From M3007 sp044350425 (GTDB lineage: Bacteria; Bacteroidota; Bacteroidia; Chitinophagales; Saprospiraceae): a stretch of 64,000 nt of DNA. Positions 1 to 8,859 of the stretch are shown in pieces. Position numbers and translations under genes: made by a program. The stretch spans positions 20,125 to 84,124 of the forward strand of contig JBILHS010000010.1 in the NCBI GenBank assembly GCA_044350425.1, written 5' to 3'. Below the pieces are notes generated by a model. It saw only the letters and a list, made by a program, of their open reading frames with translations. It ran no database searches and was not told the DNA's origin. How positions within the stretch are numbered: position 1 is the first letter of the stretch; each line of letters begins with the position of its first letter.

Positions 1-87
1 AATCTGCCTGATGCAAACATTCCGGAATCATTCAACGTACTCGTACACGAGTTGCGCGGTCTGGCTTTGGATGTGAAATTTGAATAA
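1..87 (+). CDS. rpoB: RNA polymerase subunit beta, C-terminal end (partial)
   Basis: The first 28 codons before a TAA at 85-87 read as the conserved C-terminal tail of bacterial RpoB, ending in VLVHELRGLALDVKFE. The rest of the gene lies upstream of the window. The beta subunit forms the catalytic core of RNA polymerase together with RpoC, whose gene starts at 2040 on the same strand. In most bacteria rpoC follows rpoB almost directly; here about 1.95 kb with two unrelated genes separates them. Identification rests on this short but highly characteristic tail. Confidence 0.93.
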   Translation, partial: NLPDANIPESFNVLVHELRGLALDVKFE

Positions 88-113
88 ATTTGAGAGATGC
101 GTTTGTGTCGCTT

Positions 114-184
114 TGAAGTTTGGTTTAACTGAACTGATAGTCTCACTCCAAGTGAGACTATCAGTTCAGTTAAACCAAACTTCA
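114..184. repeat. Perfect 34-bp inverted repeat between rpoB and the next gene
   Basis: Arms 114-147 and 151-184 are exact reverse complements with a 3-nt spacer (CCA). A transcript would form a very stable hairpin about 30 nt after the rpoB stop. No T-run follows, so it is not a standard intrinsic terminator. It could attenuate transcription, act as a processing or stability site, or be an inserted palindromic element of the kind found elsewhere in this window. Confidence 0.9.
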
Positions 185-211
185 GATCAGCGCAAACAAT
201 ACTAATTGCCC

Positions 212-919
212 ATGCTTCACTTTGACGAAACAGACCAAAAGTACCTGGATGGAAGTGCATTTTCCAGTATTTACCAGTTTAGGATCCAAGGAGTATCTGA
301 GTCGTTACAGCGTCTGGCATTGTTGGCAAAGTTGGTTGCAGGAAAAAAAGTAGTGCATTTTGGCTGTGTGGACCACCTTCCACTCCTTGAACAACGCCGC
401 AAAGAAGGTATCTGGCTACATGAAGTTTTAGCCGGGACTTGTACCGATCTGGTGGGTGTTGACATCAATGAACAAGGGGTTCAGTACATGAAAGATGCAG
501 GGTTTGAGACCTACAACAGCAATGTTGTGACCGAGCACCCGCCTGCTGAAATTGTGACCAAAAAGTGGGATTATATCGTAGCAGGTGAAGTATTGGAGCA
601 TATTGACGATCCGGTGATGTTTTTAAAGGCCATTCGTGAAAAGTATGGCGCTTGTACGGAACGCATCATCATAACGGTCCCGAATGCACTGAGTTACACC
701 AACTTTCGGTTTGCCCTGCGCAACATTGAAATGATCAATTCGGATCACCGGTTTTGGTTCACCCCTTTCACTTTGTTGAAGGTGGCTACCCAGGCTGGTA
801 TCGTAGTGGAGGATTTCGATTTGTGCGTGGACAATGAACCAGGGTTCTTTTCTGTCAAAAGGTGGTTGAAAGACAAACCATTGTTTCGAAACAGGATTGT
901 GCTAAGAGGCAAACTTTAG
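212..919 (+). CDS. SAM-dependent methyltransferase (class I)
   Basis: A 235-residue protein if started at the ATG at 212; a TTG two codons earlier, at 206, is also open. It has a class I methyltransferase layout: a glycine-containing SAM-binding strand (VVHFGCVDH) near residues 48-56, an acidic end of strand 2 (VGVDIN), and the WDYIVAGEVLEHIDDP segment typical of the Methyltransf_11/23 group. The substrate cannot be read from the sequence. The next gene is a glycosyltransferase-like gene 24 nt downstream, so the pair may modify a glycan or small molecule together. Its place between rpoB and rpoC is odd and may reflect insertion into the operon. No signal peptide is visible, so it is probably cytoplasmic. 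Confidence 0.75.
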   Translation: MLHFDETDQKYLDGSAFSSIYQFRIQGVSESLQRLALLAKLVAGKKVVHFGCVDHLPLLEQRRKEGIWLHEVLAGTCTDLVGVDINEQGVQYMKDAGFETYNSNVVTEHPPAEIVTKKWDYIVAGEVLEHIDDPVMFLKAIREKYGACTERIIITVPNALSYTNFRFALRNIEMINSDHRFWFTPFTLLKVATQAGIVVEDFDLCVDNEPGFFSVKRWLKDKPLFRNRIVLRGKL

Positions 920-943
920 CCTGTAAAATATAGGCGAAAGACC

Positions 944-1978
944 ATGGATATCATCTCGACCTGGATTTATCTGGATAGTCCGGAAGAAAGTTCCGAATAT
1001 CCACAAGTGGGAAAAGGATCTCATTTGCCTGAATTTCAAAAGGTTTATTGGCGCTGTGTGGCCGTTTTTTTTGCCCTCAGTACCCAATCTAACCCTACGC
1101 GCAGGCACATGCTTTTTTCCAATGTGGAAGCGGAGCACTTGCCTGAAGTGGATGGTCTGGATCTGAAAAGTTTTTTGAGCGAAAGAAATGTAGAAGTGGT
1201 GACGCTGCCGCTTACCTGGCAAACCCCGGAGGGGTATTTTGGAAAGTGGCGCAACCAGTTTTATATTTTTGACATACTAAAGTTCCTTGAAGTTCAAAAC
1301 AGTGCGGTTACTCCGAATGACTTAAGGTCCAACGGAGTAAATTCAGAACCTGCTGTGATCGTGCTCGATTCGGATTGCATCGTAAACAGACCGCTTGACG
1401 GGCTTTTTGCAGGAATCCGAAAACATGGCCTCATGGCTTTGCCGATGCACTATACCCTGGATCACAACATCAACGGTGTGACCAGGGTAGATATGAGAAG
1501 GATCTTTGCAGAACTGGATGGAGGAAAGGATCCCGGACAAAATCCAGAGTATTACGGTGGAGAAATTTTTGCAGCCACCCTGACGAATATTCGAGCCATC
1601 AACCAGATCGCCCCGGGCGTTTGGAATAACATGATGGAAAGACATCGGGCAGGAACGCAAAAACTGAATGAAGAAGCACACTTTTTGAGCTATTGCTACC
1701 ATCGGATCGGTGGAGAAGCGTCGCTCGAAAGGTTCATCAAACGGATCTGGACCTCGCCGAAGTATTCGAATGTACAGACCGCCGACTTTGAGCTTCCGAT
1801 CTGGCATTTGCCATCAGAAAAAACGGGAGGCATTGCGTTGCTTTTCAGGCATTTGAAACAAGAACATTGGACTTTAGCAGCATTGGGTGGAATATTAGGG
1901 GTTCCGAAACGGACCAGGTATTTGAACCTGAAGCATTTTTTGAAGCATACGAGCCTTTACAAATGGCTCGCCCGATAA
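944..1978 (+). CDS. Putative glycosyltransferase (GT-A-like)
   Basis: A 344-residue soluble protein. The clearest motif is a hydrophobic strand running into a DxD-type acidic pair (VIVLDSDCIVNRPLDG, about residues 137-152), as in metal-dependent GT-A glycosyltransferases. A later YYGGEIFAA segment resembles the acceptor-side loop of such enzymes. I do not recognise a named family, so the donor and acceptor sugars are unknown. It starts 24 nt after the methyltransferase gene and ends 61 nt before rpoC, so all three may be co-transcribed. There is no signal peptide or membrane segment. It could instead be a nucleotide-sugar-binding protein without transfer activity. Confidence 0.55.
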   Translation: MDIISTWIYLDSPEESSEYPQVGKGSHLPEFQKVYWRCVAVFFALSTQSNPTRRHMLFSNVEAEHLPEVDGLDLKSFLSERNVEVVTLPLTWQTPEGYFGKWRNQFYIFDILKFLEVQNSAVTPNDLRSNGVNSEPAVIVLDSDCIVNRPLDGLFAGIRKHGLMALPMHYTLDHNINGVTRVDMRRIFAELDGGKDPGQNPEYYGGEIFAATLTNIRAINQIAPGVWNNMMERHRAGTQKLNEEAHFLSYCYHRIGGEASLERFIKRIWTSPKYSNVQTADFELPIWHLPSEKTGGIALLFRHLKQEHWTLAALGGILGVPKRTRYLNLKHFLKHTSLYKWLAR

Positions 1979-2039
1979 AACCGAAAACCACACAGTACCT
2001 TTTGAGACTACATTTTTTGAAATATTGAACACTCACAAT

Positions 2040-5000
2040 ATGCCTTTCAAAAAGAAGAGTAATAAGACCGATCAGGGCTTCGACAGCATCGTCATCGCAC
2101 TCGCGAGCCCGGACGAAATTCTTGAGCGCAGCTACGGCGAAGTGCTCAAGCCTGAGACCATCAACTACCGTTCCTATAAACCGGAGCGTGATGGCCTCTT
2201 CTGTGAGCGCATTTTCGGCCCTGTAAAGGACTACGAATGCTACTGCGGCAAATACAAACGCATACGCTACAAAGGCATCGTATGTGACCGCTGCGGCGTT
2301 GAAGTGACCGAAAAGAAGGTGCGTCGCGAGCGCATGGGGCACATTCGCCTCGTGGTGCCTGTGGTACACATCTGGTTCTTCAAGAGCTTGCCAAACAAGA
2401 TCGGCTACATCCTGGGCCTCTCTTCCAAAAAGCTGGAAAGTATCATTTACTACGAGCGTTACGTGGTAATTCAGCCCGGCATTAAGGAAGCTGAAGGTAT
2501 CCCCAAGATGCACCTCCTGACCGAGGAAGAATATCTGGAAATCCTCGACGCTTTGCCGAAGGAGAACCAAAGCCTTGACAACTCACACCCTGACAAGTTC
2601 ATCGCTATGATGGGCGCTGAAGCGGTGTTTACCCTGTTGAGCATCCTCAACCTCGACGATCTTTCGGCGAAGTTGCGCCACGATGCCCATGCAGAGACCA
2701 GTATGGCTAAAAAAACAGAAGCGAACAAACGCCTCCGGGTGGTGGAAGCATTCCGCGATGGCCTGGAAAGTTCCGGCCAGCGTCCCGAATGGACCATCAT
2801 TCAATACCTCCCGGTAGTACCACCCGAACTGCGCCCATTGGTGCCGTTGGATGGTGGCCGTTTTGCGTCTTCTGACCTGAACGACCTTTACCGTCGTGTC
2901 ATCATCCGCAACAACCGTTTGAAGCGTCTTTTGGAGATCAAAGCTCCTGAGGTGATTCTGCGGAACGAAAAGCGTATGTTGCAGGAGGCGGTTGACTCTC
3001 TGTTCGACAACTCACGTAAATCCAATGCCGTTAAAGCAGAAGGTGGACGCGCCCTGAAATCCTTGTCAGATATCCTGAAAGGTAAGCAAGGTCGTTTCCG
3101 TCAGAACCTGCTCGGTAAACGTGTGGACTACTCTGGCCGTTCGGTCATCGTGGTAGGTCCAACCCTTAAACTGCACGAATGCGGTATTCCAAAAGCCATG
3201 GCTGCGGAATTATTCAAGCCGTTCATTATCCGCAAACTCATTGAGCGCGGTATCGTGAAAACGGTGAAGTCTGCCAAGAAACTGGTGGATCGCAAAGATC
3301 AGGTGATCTGGGAAATCCTGGAAAATATCCTGCGCGGTCACCCGGTCATGCTCAACCGTGCTCCAACGCTTCACCGTCTGTCTATTCAGGCGTTCCAGCC
3401 GCGGATCATTGAAGGCAAGGCCATCCAATTGCACCCGCTCGTTTGTACCTCGTTTAACGCGGACTTTGACGGTGACCAGATGGCGGTACACGTGCCTTTG
3501 AGTCAGGCTGCTATTCTGGAAGCACAGGTGTTGATGCTTTCGAGCCACAACATGCTGAACCCTCAGGACGGTTCGCCAATTACCCTGCCTTCTCAGGACA
3601 TGGTATTGGGTCTGTACTACCTGACCAAAGAAAGAAAGAGCATTCCGGAAGCACCTGTAAAAGGGGAAGGCCGTCGCTTTTATTCTGCAGAAGAAGTAGG
3701 GATCGCTTACAACGAAGGTCAATTGGACCTCCACGCTTCGATCGAATGCCGCGTACCACTGGAAGAAAATGGCGCGATCATTTACCGCCGTATTGCAACC
3801 ACTGCCGGACGTGTCCTATTCAATCAGGCGGTACCACAGGGTGTGCCTTACATCAACGAATTGTTGACCAAGCGTAACCTGAAAGGGATCATCAGCGGGA
3901 TTTTGAACCGTACCAGCTTCAAGCAAACGGCAGAATTCCTCGATGCCATCAAGGAACTGGGCTTTGGCATGGCCTTCAAGGCCGGCCTGTCGTTCAACCT
4001 GGGTGACCTGGTTATTCCTGAGTTGAAGAAAACCGCCCTTGCCGCTGCGCAAACAGAGGTGGACGAGGTTTGGGACAACTACAACATGGGTCTGATCACC
4101 TACAACGAACGATATAACCAGATCATCGACAAGTGGACGTTTGCAGACAACCGCATCACCGACCAGTTGATGAAAGAACTGACCACCAGCAAACAGGGTT
4201 TCAACTCTGTGTATATGATGCTTGACTCTGGTGCGCGTGGTTCAAAACAACAGATCAAACAGCTTTGCGGTCTTCGTGGACTGATGGCTAAACCCCGTAA
4301 ATCGGGCGATACCGGCGGTGCGATCATCGAGAACCCGATCCTTTCGAACTTCTTGGAAGGTCTTTCGGTACAGGAGTTCTTTATCTCTACCCACGGTGCA
4401 CGTAAAGGTCTGGCCGATACGGCTTTGAAAACGGCGGATGCGGGATACCTGACCCGTCGTTTGGTGGACGTTGCACAGGACGTCGTGATCCGCGAAGTGG
4501 ATTGCAATACCCTGCGTGGCCTCGACACTACAGCGTTCAAAGAAGGTGAAAAAGTAATCGTAAACCTGAAAGACCGGATCAAAGGTCGTTACAGCCTGCA
4601 CGATATTTATCACCCGGATACCGAAGTACTGATGGTGTCTGCCGGCGAATACATCACCGACGACATCGCAACTGCGATCGAATCAGCGGAGATCGAGTCT
4701 GTAAACATCCGTTCCGTGTTGACTTGCGAAAGCCGTCACGGTGTTTGCGGAAAGTGTTACGGGAAGAACCTTGCTACAGGTCGTATTGCCGAAATGGGCG
4801 ACGCAGTAGGGATCATCGCAGCACAGTCCATTGGTGAGCCTGGTACACAGTTGACCCTTCGTACCTTCCACACGGGTGGTACGGCGATGCTGTCGCAAAC
4901 AGAAAACACCCTGACTGCCCGTGCAACGGGTAGACTGGAGTTCGACTCCATCCGTACCGTAGATGGTACAGATGCTGACGGCAAACCAGTACAGGTGGTC

Positions 5001-6335
5001 GTGTCTCGTACCGGTGAAATTCGTATGGTCGACACCAAGTCCAATCGTGTTCTGGCCAACAACTACATCCCGTATGGCTCCTTCCTTTTTGTAAAAGAAG
5101 GCCAGGAAGTACAAAGGGGTGACAAGATGTGCGAATGGGATCCGTTCAACGCCGTGATCGTGAGTGACTTTACCGGTGTGATCCGATACAATAGTCTGGA
5201 AGAAGGTACCAACTACCGTATGGACCGTGACGATCAGACAGGCTTTGCCGAGAAGATCGTTATTGAAAGTAAGAACAAGAAGAAGATCCCTTCACTCACT
5301 GTTTTGAATCCAAAAACAGGGGAGGAATTGAAAAGCTTCTCGCTCCCGGTAGGTGCATATATCACCGTTGAAGACAACGATGAAGTAAAATCCGGTCAGC
5401 AGATCGTGAAGATCCCGCGTAAACTGGGTAAGATCTCCGACATCACGGGTGGTCTGCCACGTGTTACCGAGCTTTTCGAAGCACGTACGCCTTCCAACCC
5501 GGCTGTAGTAGCTGAGATTGACGGTGTGATCACCTTCGGTGGCATCAAACGGGGCAACCGCGAGGCCTTCATCAAAGCCAAAGACGGTCAGGAGCGTAAA
5601 TACATGGTTCCACTGACGAAGCACGTTCTGGTGCAGCACGAAGACTTCGTGCGCTCTGGTACTGCGATCACAGAGGGTACTATTTCGGTGAAAGACATTC
5701 TGGCCATTCGCGGACCTTTTGCGGCATCGCAATACCTCGTGAACGGTGTACAGGAAGTTTACCGTGCACAGGGTATCAATATCAACGACAAGCACTTAGA
5801 GGTGATCGTTCGCCAGATGCTGCGCCGTCTTGAAATTGTAGATCCGGGTGATACACACTTCCTGACCGGCGAACCAGTAGAGCGCAATGAGTTTGTGGAT
5901 TACAATGACTGGATCTACGACAAAAAGCTCATCCTCGACAGCGGCGACAGCACGAAACTGAAGCCAGGTGCTTTGGTGACCCTGCGTCAGGTGCGTGAAG
6001 AGAACTCTTTCCTGAAGCGCAACGACAAAAAGCTGGTTGAATACCGCGACGCTACTTCTTCCACCGCTGTCTCGATGCTTCTGGGTATCACCAAGGCATC
6101 GCTTGGAACGGAATCATGGATCTCTGCGGCATCGTTCCAGGAGACCACCAAGGTGCTTTCTACTGCAGCCATCGCTGCCAAGAAAGACCACCTGATGGGT
6201 CTGAAAGAGAACGTTATCGTGGGCAAGAAGATCCCTGCAGGTACGGGCATGCGTCAGTACAACAACATTCAGGTGACAGGTTCTGGTCGTCCGTTTAAGG
6301 AGGCGACTGAAGGTGTTGCGGAGGAAGCTGAATAG
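2040..6335 (+). CDS. rpoC: DNA-directed RNA polymerase subunit beta'
   Basis: A 1,431-residue RpoC, the normal length for Bacteroidota. I chose the ATG at 2040 (MPFKKKS) because the family begins there; the open frame extends upstream only to a TTG at 2025. Visible landmarks are the N-terminal zinc-binding cysteines at residues 67, 69, 82 and 85, the catalytic NADFDGD at 473-479 that holds the active-site Mg, and the second zinc site around residue 897 (CESRHGVCGKC). It forms the RNA polymerase core with RpoB. The gene is complete and followed by a strong terminator. The separation from rpoB suggests that it either relies on read-through or has its own promoter near 1996-2004, where a TACCTTTTG box is seen. 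Confidence 0.98.
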   Translation: MPFKKKSNKTDQGFDSIVIALASPDEILERSYGEVLKPETINYRSYKPERDGLFCERIFGPVKDYECYCGKYKRIRYKGIVCDRCGVEVTEKKVRRERMGHIRLVVPVVHIWFFKSLPNKIGYILGLSSKKLESIIYYERYVVIQPGIKEAEGIPKMHLLTEEEYLEILDALPKENQSLDNSHPDKFIAMMGAEAVFTLLSILNLDDLSAKLRHDAHAETSMAKKTEANKRLRVVEAFRDGLESSGQRPEWTIIQYLPVVPPELRPLVPLDGGRFASSDLNDLYRRVIIRNNRLKRLLEIKAPEVILRNEKRMLQEAVDSLFDNSRKSNAVKAEGGRALKSLSDILKGKQGRFRQNLLGKRVDYSGRSVIVVGPTLKLHECGIPKAMAAELFKPFIIRKLIERGIVKTVKSAKKLVDRKDQVIWEILENILRGHPVMLNRAPTLHRLSIQAFQPRIIEGKAIQLHPLVCTSFNADFDGDQMAVHVPLSQAAILEAQVLMLSSHNMLNPQDGSPITLPSQDMVLGLYYLTKERKSIPEAPVKGEGRRFYSAEEVGIAYNEGQLDLHASIECRVPLEENGAIIYRRIATTAGRVLFNQAVPQGVPYINELLTKRNLKGIISGILNRTSFKQTAEFLDAIKELGFGMAFKAGLSFNLGDLVIPELKKTALAAAQTEVDEVWDNYNMGLITYNERYNQIIDKWTFADNRITDQLMKELTTSKQGFNSVYMMLDSGARGSKQQIKQLCGLRGLMAKPRKSGDTGGAIIENPILSNFLEGLSVQEFFISTHGARKGLADTALKTADAGYLTRRLVDVAQDVVIREVDCNTLRGLDTTAFKEGEKVIVNLKDRIKGRYSLHDIYHPDTEVLMVSAGEYITDDIATAIESAEIESVNIRSVLTCESRHGVCGKCYGKNLATGRIAEMGDAVGIIAAQSIGEPGTQLTLRTFHTGGTAMLSQTENTLTARATGRLEFDSIRTVDGTDADGKPVQVVVSRTGEIRMVDTKSNRVLANNYIPYGSFLFVKEGQEVQRGDKMCEWDPFNAVIVSDFTGVIRYNSLEEGTNYRMDRDDQTGFAEKIVIESKNKKKIPSLTVLNPKTGEELKSFSLPVGAYITVEDNDEVKSGQQIVKIPRKLGKISDITGGLPRVTELFEARTPSNPAVVAEIDGVITFGGIKRGNREAFIKAKDGQERKYMVPLTKHVLVQHEDFVRSGTAITEGTISVKDILAIRGPFAASQYLVNGVQEVYRAQGININDKHLEVIVRQMLRRLEIVDPGDTHFLTGEPVERNEFVDYNDWIYDKKLILDSGDSTKLKPGALVTLRQVREENSFLKRNDKKLVEYRDATSSTAVSMLLGITKASLGTESWISAASFQETTKVLSTAAIAAKKDHLMGLKENVIVGKKIPAGTGMRQYNNIQVTGSGRPFKEATEGVAEEAE

Positions 6336-6378
6336 TAATGTAAGTTAGACTAATGGACGTTGGACATTAGACAAATAT

Positions 6379-6414
6379 AAAAGCCCCTGAGATTTAATCT
6401 TAGGGGCTTTTTTT
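6379..6414 (+). terminator. Intrinsic terminator of rpoC
   Basis: A GC-rich stem (AAGCCCCTGAGA paired with TCTTAGGGGCTT, one mismatch) with a TTTAA loop is followed by seven or more T. It lies 45 nt after the rpoC stop and is a textbook rho-independent terminator. Just upstream, at 6343-6372, is a short stretch of 7-nt words ending in GAC. Confidence 0.9.
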
Positions 6415-6448
6415 GTGGATTTAGGAAAGAGTGATTAGTCGCACGAGA

Positions 6449-6693
6449 CACTTTTTAAGCAATTTGGCTACAGGTATTTATCTTATACGATGAAAAACAC
6501 AAGAAGCATAATATTGGGATTCCTTTGCATCTTTGCTTTGGTGACCATAACCAACGACTTTTCCACGGCCTTAGGCTTCAATGGGTTTTACATCGGCAAT
6601 CCTAATAAGTACGTGGTTGCAGCGCTTGGCGCTATAACTAGTGTATTTTTGAAACAAGGCGCTGAGAATCAGCGGCGTATGCCGAATATTTGA
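6449..6693 (+). repeat. Direct duplication, copy 1 (small gene plus leader)
   Basis: This segment and 8550-8796 are similar over their whole length, including about 40 nt upstream of the start codon (shared words TTTTTAAGCAATTT and TATTTATCTT). The duplication therefore includes leader DNA as well as the small reading frame. The copies flank the exported protein gene 6739-8478 in the same orientation. Confidence 0.85.
6490..6693 (+). CDS. Small membrane protein of unknown function, copy A
   Basis: A 67-residue protein starting MKNTRSIILGF. It has an N-terminal hydrophobic segment (about residues 6-22) and a second (about 42-57), and ends in a polar, arginine-containing tail (ENQRRMPNI), so a two-pass inner membrane protein is likely. 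I do not recognise the family. A clear paralogue lies at 8593-8796, with most residues kept including YIGNPNKYV in the middle. Differences between the copies sit mostly at conservative positions, which supports both being translated. The role is unknown; the flanking position around an exported protein may be chance. Confidence 0.7.
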   Translation: MKNTRSIILGFLCIFALVTITNDFSTALGFNGFYIGNPNKYVVAALGAITSVFLKQGAENQRRMPNI

Positions 6694-6738
6694 TGTGGCA
6701 ATGATTATATAAACAGCCTCTTACCTTTTTCGATCAAC

Positions 6739-8478
6739 ATGATTAAAGGGATATTCCTCTTTGTTCTTTTTCCTCAGTTTGCATTTGCGCAAATGTTCGA
6801 CAATACATGGATGCTTGGGTATTTCAACGACACAATCTTGAGCAATCAGAACGGAATCGAAATTTTGACGTTCCCAGAGGGATGCATCAAAATTGAGCAG
6901 AACACACAATTGGAGCGGTTTGATTTTAGTGAAACAAACACTTCATTGTCAGATTCGAGCGGCAATATATTGACCTTTACCAATGGAGTGCATATCGGCA
7001 ATGCGGATTGGGAAATCATGGACAATGGCGAGCATATTACAGATGCACTTGAGGCGGTGGGGGAATTGCATTCACAATGGGTATTGATACTCCCATTCCC
7101 TGAACACCCACATAAACAAATATTTTTTTACGAACAAAATGGATTCACAAGTGCTCTCTCGGTTCATGCGACAAAACTCCGATATGGAATTATTGATATG
7201 GAAGAGGATATTGGGTTGGGCAAAGTAATAGTTAGAGATAGTGTTCTAATTGAAGATACCCTGTCAGTAGGCAAGATTAACGCTGTTAAGCACGCCAATG
7301 GAAGGGACTGGTGGGTCTTTGTAAATGAGAAAAATACTAATCGCTTCCACCGACTTTTATTAGACCCTAATGGGGGGCACTTGTCTGGGAATCAGACCAT
7401 TGGCCTAACAGTATTTGACGGTGTAGGCCAAGGGGCGTTCTCTCCAAACGGAGAACACTATTTTATTTATGGCACGATTGGCACTACTGAGGGGGCCTAT
7501 ATTGACCTTTACGATTTTGACCGATGTGAGGGGCTGTTTTACAACCATAGACAGTATCATTTTATCGAAAGGAACTGGGGGGGTGGAGCATTTTCTCCAA
7601 ATTCTCGTTACCTGTACATCAATCGTCATACAAAAGCTTATCAGTACGACTTAGAAGCCTCAGATGTCTGGTCAAGCCGGGTGCAAGTGGCTGAGTATGA
7701 CGGGCATTTGGATCCTTTCAATACTACCTTTTATCTGATGCAACTCGCCCCCGACGGCAAGATATACGCCAGCACTACTAATGGCGTGAAATCCATGCAC
7801 GTCATCCACAGCCCAGACGAGGCTGGACTTGGGTGCCAGTACCAGCAGCACGGAATCGAGTTGCCTACCTACAACTCTTTCTCTATTCCCACCTTCCCCA
7901 ACTACCGCCTCGGCCCGCTCGACGGCTCGGCCTGTGATACACTGGGAATTAATAACCTCCCCATATCATGGTGGCGCTCCGAGCAAGACACCCTCGACCC
8001 ATTCAAGGTGGCTTTTCACGACCTGTCTTATTACGAACCTAATAATTGGGCCTGGGATTTTGGAGACGCCGTTTCCGGCTTGAACAATACCAGCAGCAAT
8101 CGCCATCCTGACCACCTCTTTTCTGCTCCGGGGGAATATCAAGTATGCCTAAAGGTAAGCAATGACAATGGAAGTAATACCCTATGCCGTACCCTTAAAC
8201 TCGGCAACACATTTACCGAAAACCCTGACGTGCTAGAGCGTATACAGGTTTCGCCCAACCCATTCAGCAACCACCTCAACATTGCGCTGAGTGCAAACTT
8301 GCGAATTCCAGTTTTTCGGCTTTACGATCAATTAGGTAGGCTGGTGCGCGAGGAGCGTTTGGCTTTTGGCAATACGGATCTTGAAACGCTTGCTTTGCCC
8401 AAGGGAATATACTTTTGGCAGGTTTTTGCTACTGGGGAGCTTGTTAAAAGTGGAAAACTGGTAAAAATGGGACAATAA
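6739..8478 (+). CDS. Exported PKD-domain protein with T9SS type A sorting domain
   Basis: A 579-residue protein with a signal peptide (residues 1-18, cleavage after FAFAQ). The first 400 residues look like a beta-propeller-type region rich in aromatic and GRDWW-type strands. A PKD domain follows (about 415-490, WAWDFGD), and the last 80 residues are a T9SS type A sorting domain (VSPNPFSNHLNI). It should be exported through the outer membrane and anchored or released at the surface. A full-length paralogue is encoded at 61611-63437, sharing GRDWW, NYRLGPLDGS and the PKD/CTD order. Ligand and function are unknown. Confidence 0.85.
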   Translation: MIKGIFLFVLFPQFAFAQMFDNTWMLGYFNDTILSNQNGIEILTFPEGCIKIEQNTQLERFDFSETNTSLSDSSGNILTFTNGVHIGNADWEIMDNGEHITDALEAVGELHSQWVLILPFPEHPHKQIFFYEQNGFTSALSVHATKLRYGIIDMEEDIGLGKVIVRDSVLIEDTLSVGKINAVKHANGRDWWVFVNEKNTNRFHRLLLDPNGGHLSGNQTIGLTVFDGVGQGAFSPNGEHYFIYGTIGTTEGAYIDLYDFDRCEGLFYNHRQYHFIERNWGGGAFSPNSRYLYINRHTKAYQYDLEASDVWSSRVQVAEYDGHLDPFNTTFYLMQLAPDGKIYASTTNGVKSMHVIHSPDEAGLGCQYQQHGIELPTYNSFSIPTFPNYRLGPLDGSACDTLGINNLPISWWRSEQDTLDPFKVAFHDLSYYEPNNWAWDFGDAVSGLNNTSSNRHPDHLFSAPGEYQVCLKVSNDNGSNTLCRTLKLGNTFTENPDVLERIQVSPNPFSNHLNIALSANLRIPVFRLYDQLGRLVREERLAFGNTDLETLALPKGIYFWQVFATGELVKSGKLVKMGQ

Positions 8479-8549
8479 AATTTTAGAATGACTTATGGTT
8501 GACGAAAAGTTTGGGCGCCGAAATTGAAACGGCGAATGGACTCCAGGCG

Positions 8550-8796
8550 CACCTTTTTTAAGCAATTTCCCTTCCGCTATTTATCTTGTACGATGAAAAA
8601 CACAAAAAGCATAATATTAGAATTTCTTTGCATTTTTGGCTTGATGACCATAATCAACGATTTTCCCACGGCCTTGGGCTACAATGGGCTTTACATCGGC
8701 AATCCTAATAAGTACGTGATTGCAGCGCTTAATGCTATAACTATTATATTTTTAAAACAAGTCGCAGATAATCAGCGGCGTATGCCGAGCAAATAA
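8550..8796 (+). repeat. Direct duplication, copy 2 (small gene plus leader)
   Basis: Second copy of the segment at 6449-6693. Similarity covers the leader and the complete small reading frame and then stops near its stop codon. Confidence 0.85.
8593..8796 (+). CDS. Small membrane protein of unknown function, copy B
   Basis: A 67-residue paralogue of 6490-6693, starting MKNTKSIILEF. The frame is open further upstream to 8524, but similarity to copy A fixes the start at 8593, where the leader also matches. Two hydrophobic segments and the QRRMP tail are kept. The family is not recognised. The two genes are convergently flanked on the right by lptB, which reads toward them. Confidence 0.7.
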   Translation: MKNTKSIILEFLCIFGLMTIINDFPTALGYNGLYIGNPNKYVIAALNAITIIFLKQVADNQRRMPSK

Positions 8797-8859
8797 GTAT
8801 TGCAAGTATAAAGTACATCCGAAAACCATCCAGATCCTCGGAGATAGGCTAAAATAGCC

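Noticed and set aside
114..184. Reading the rpoB hairpin as a normal terminator
   Set aside because: There is no T-run after the stem, and rpoC lies downstream on the same strand.
2025..2039. Earlier TTG start for rpoC
   Set aside because: The family N-terminus begins at the ATG at 2040; the five extra codons are not expected.
3210..5795. Long minus-strand open frames opposite rpoC (for example 3210-3734 and 5292-5795)
   Set aside because: They are shadows of the strongly biased codon use of rpoC and show no independent domain.
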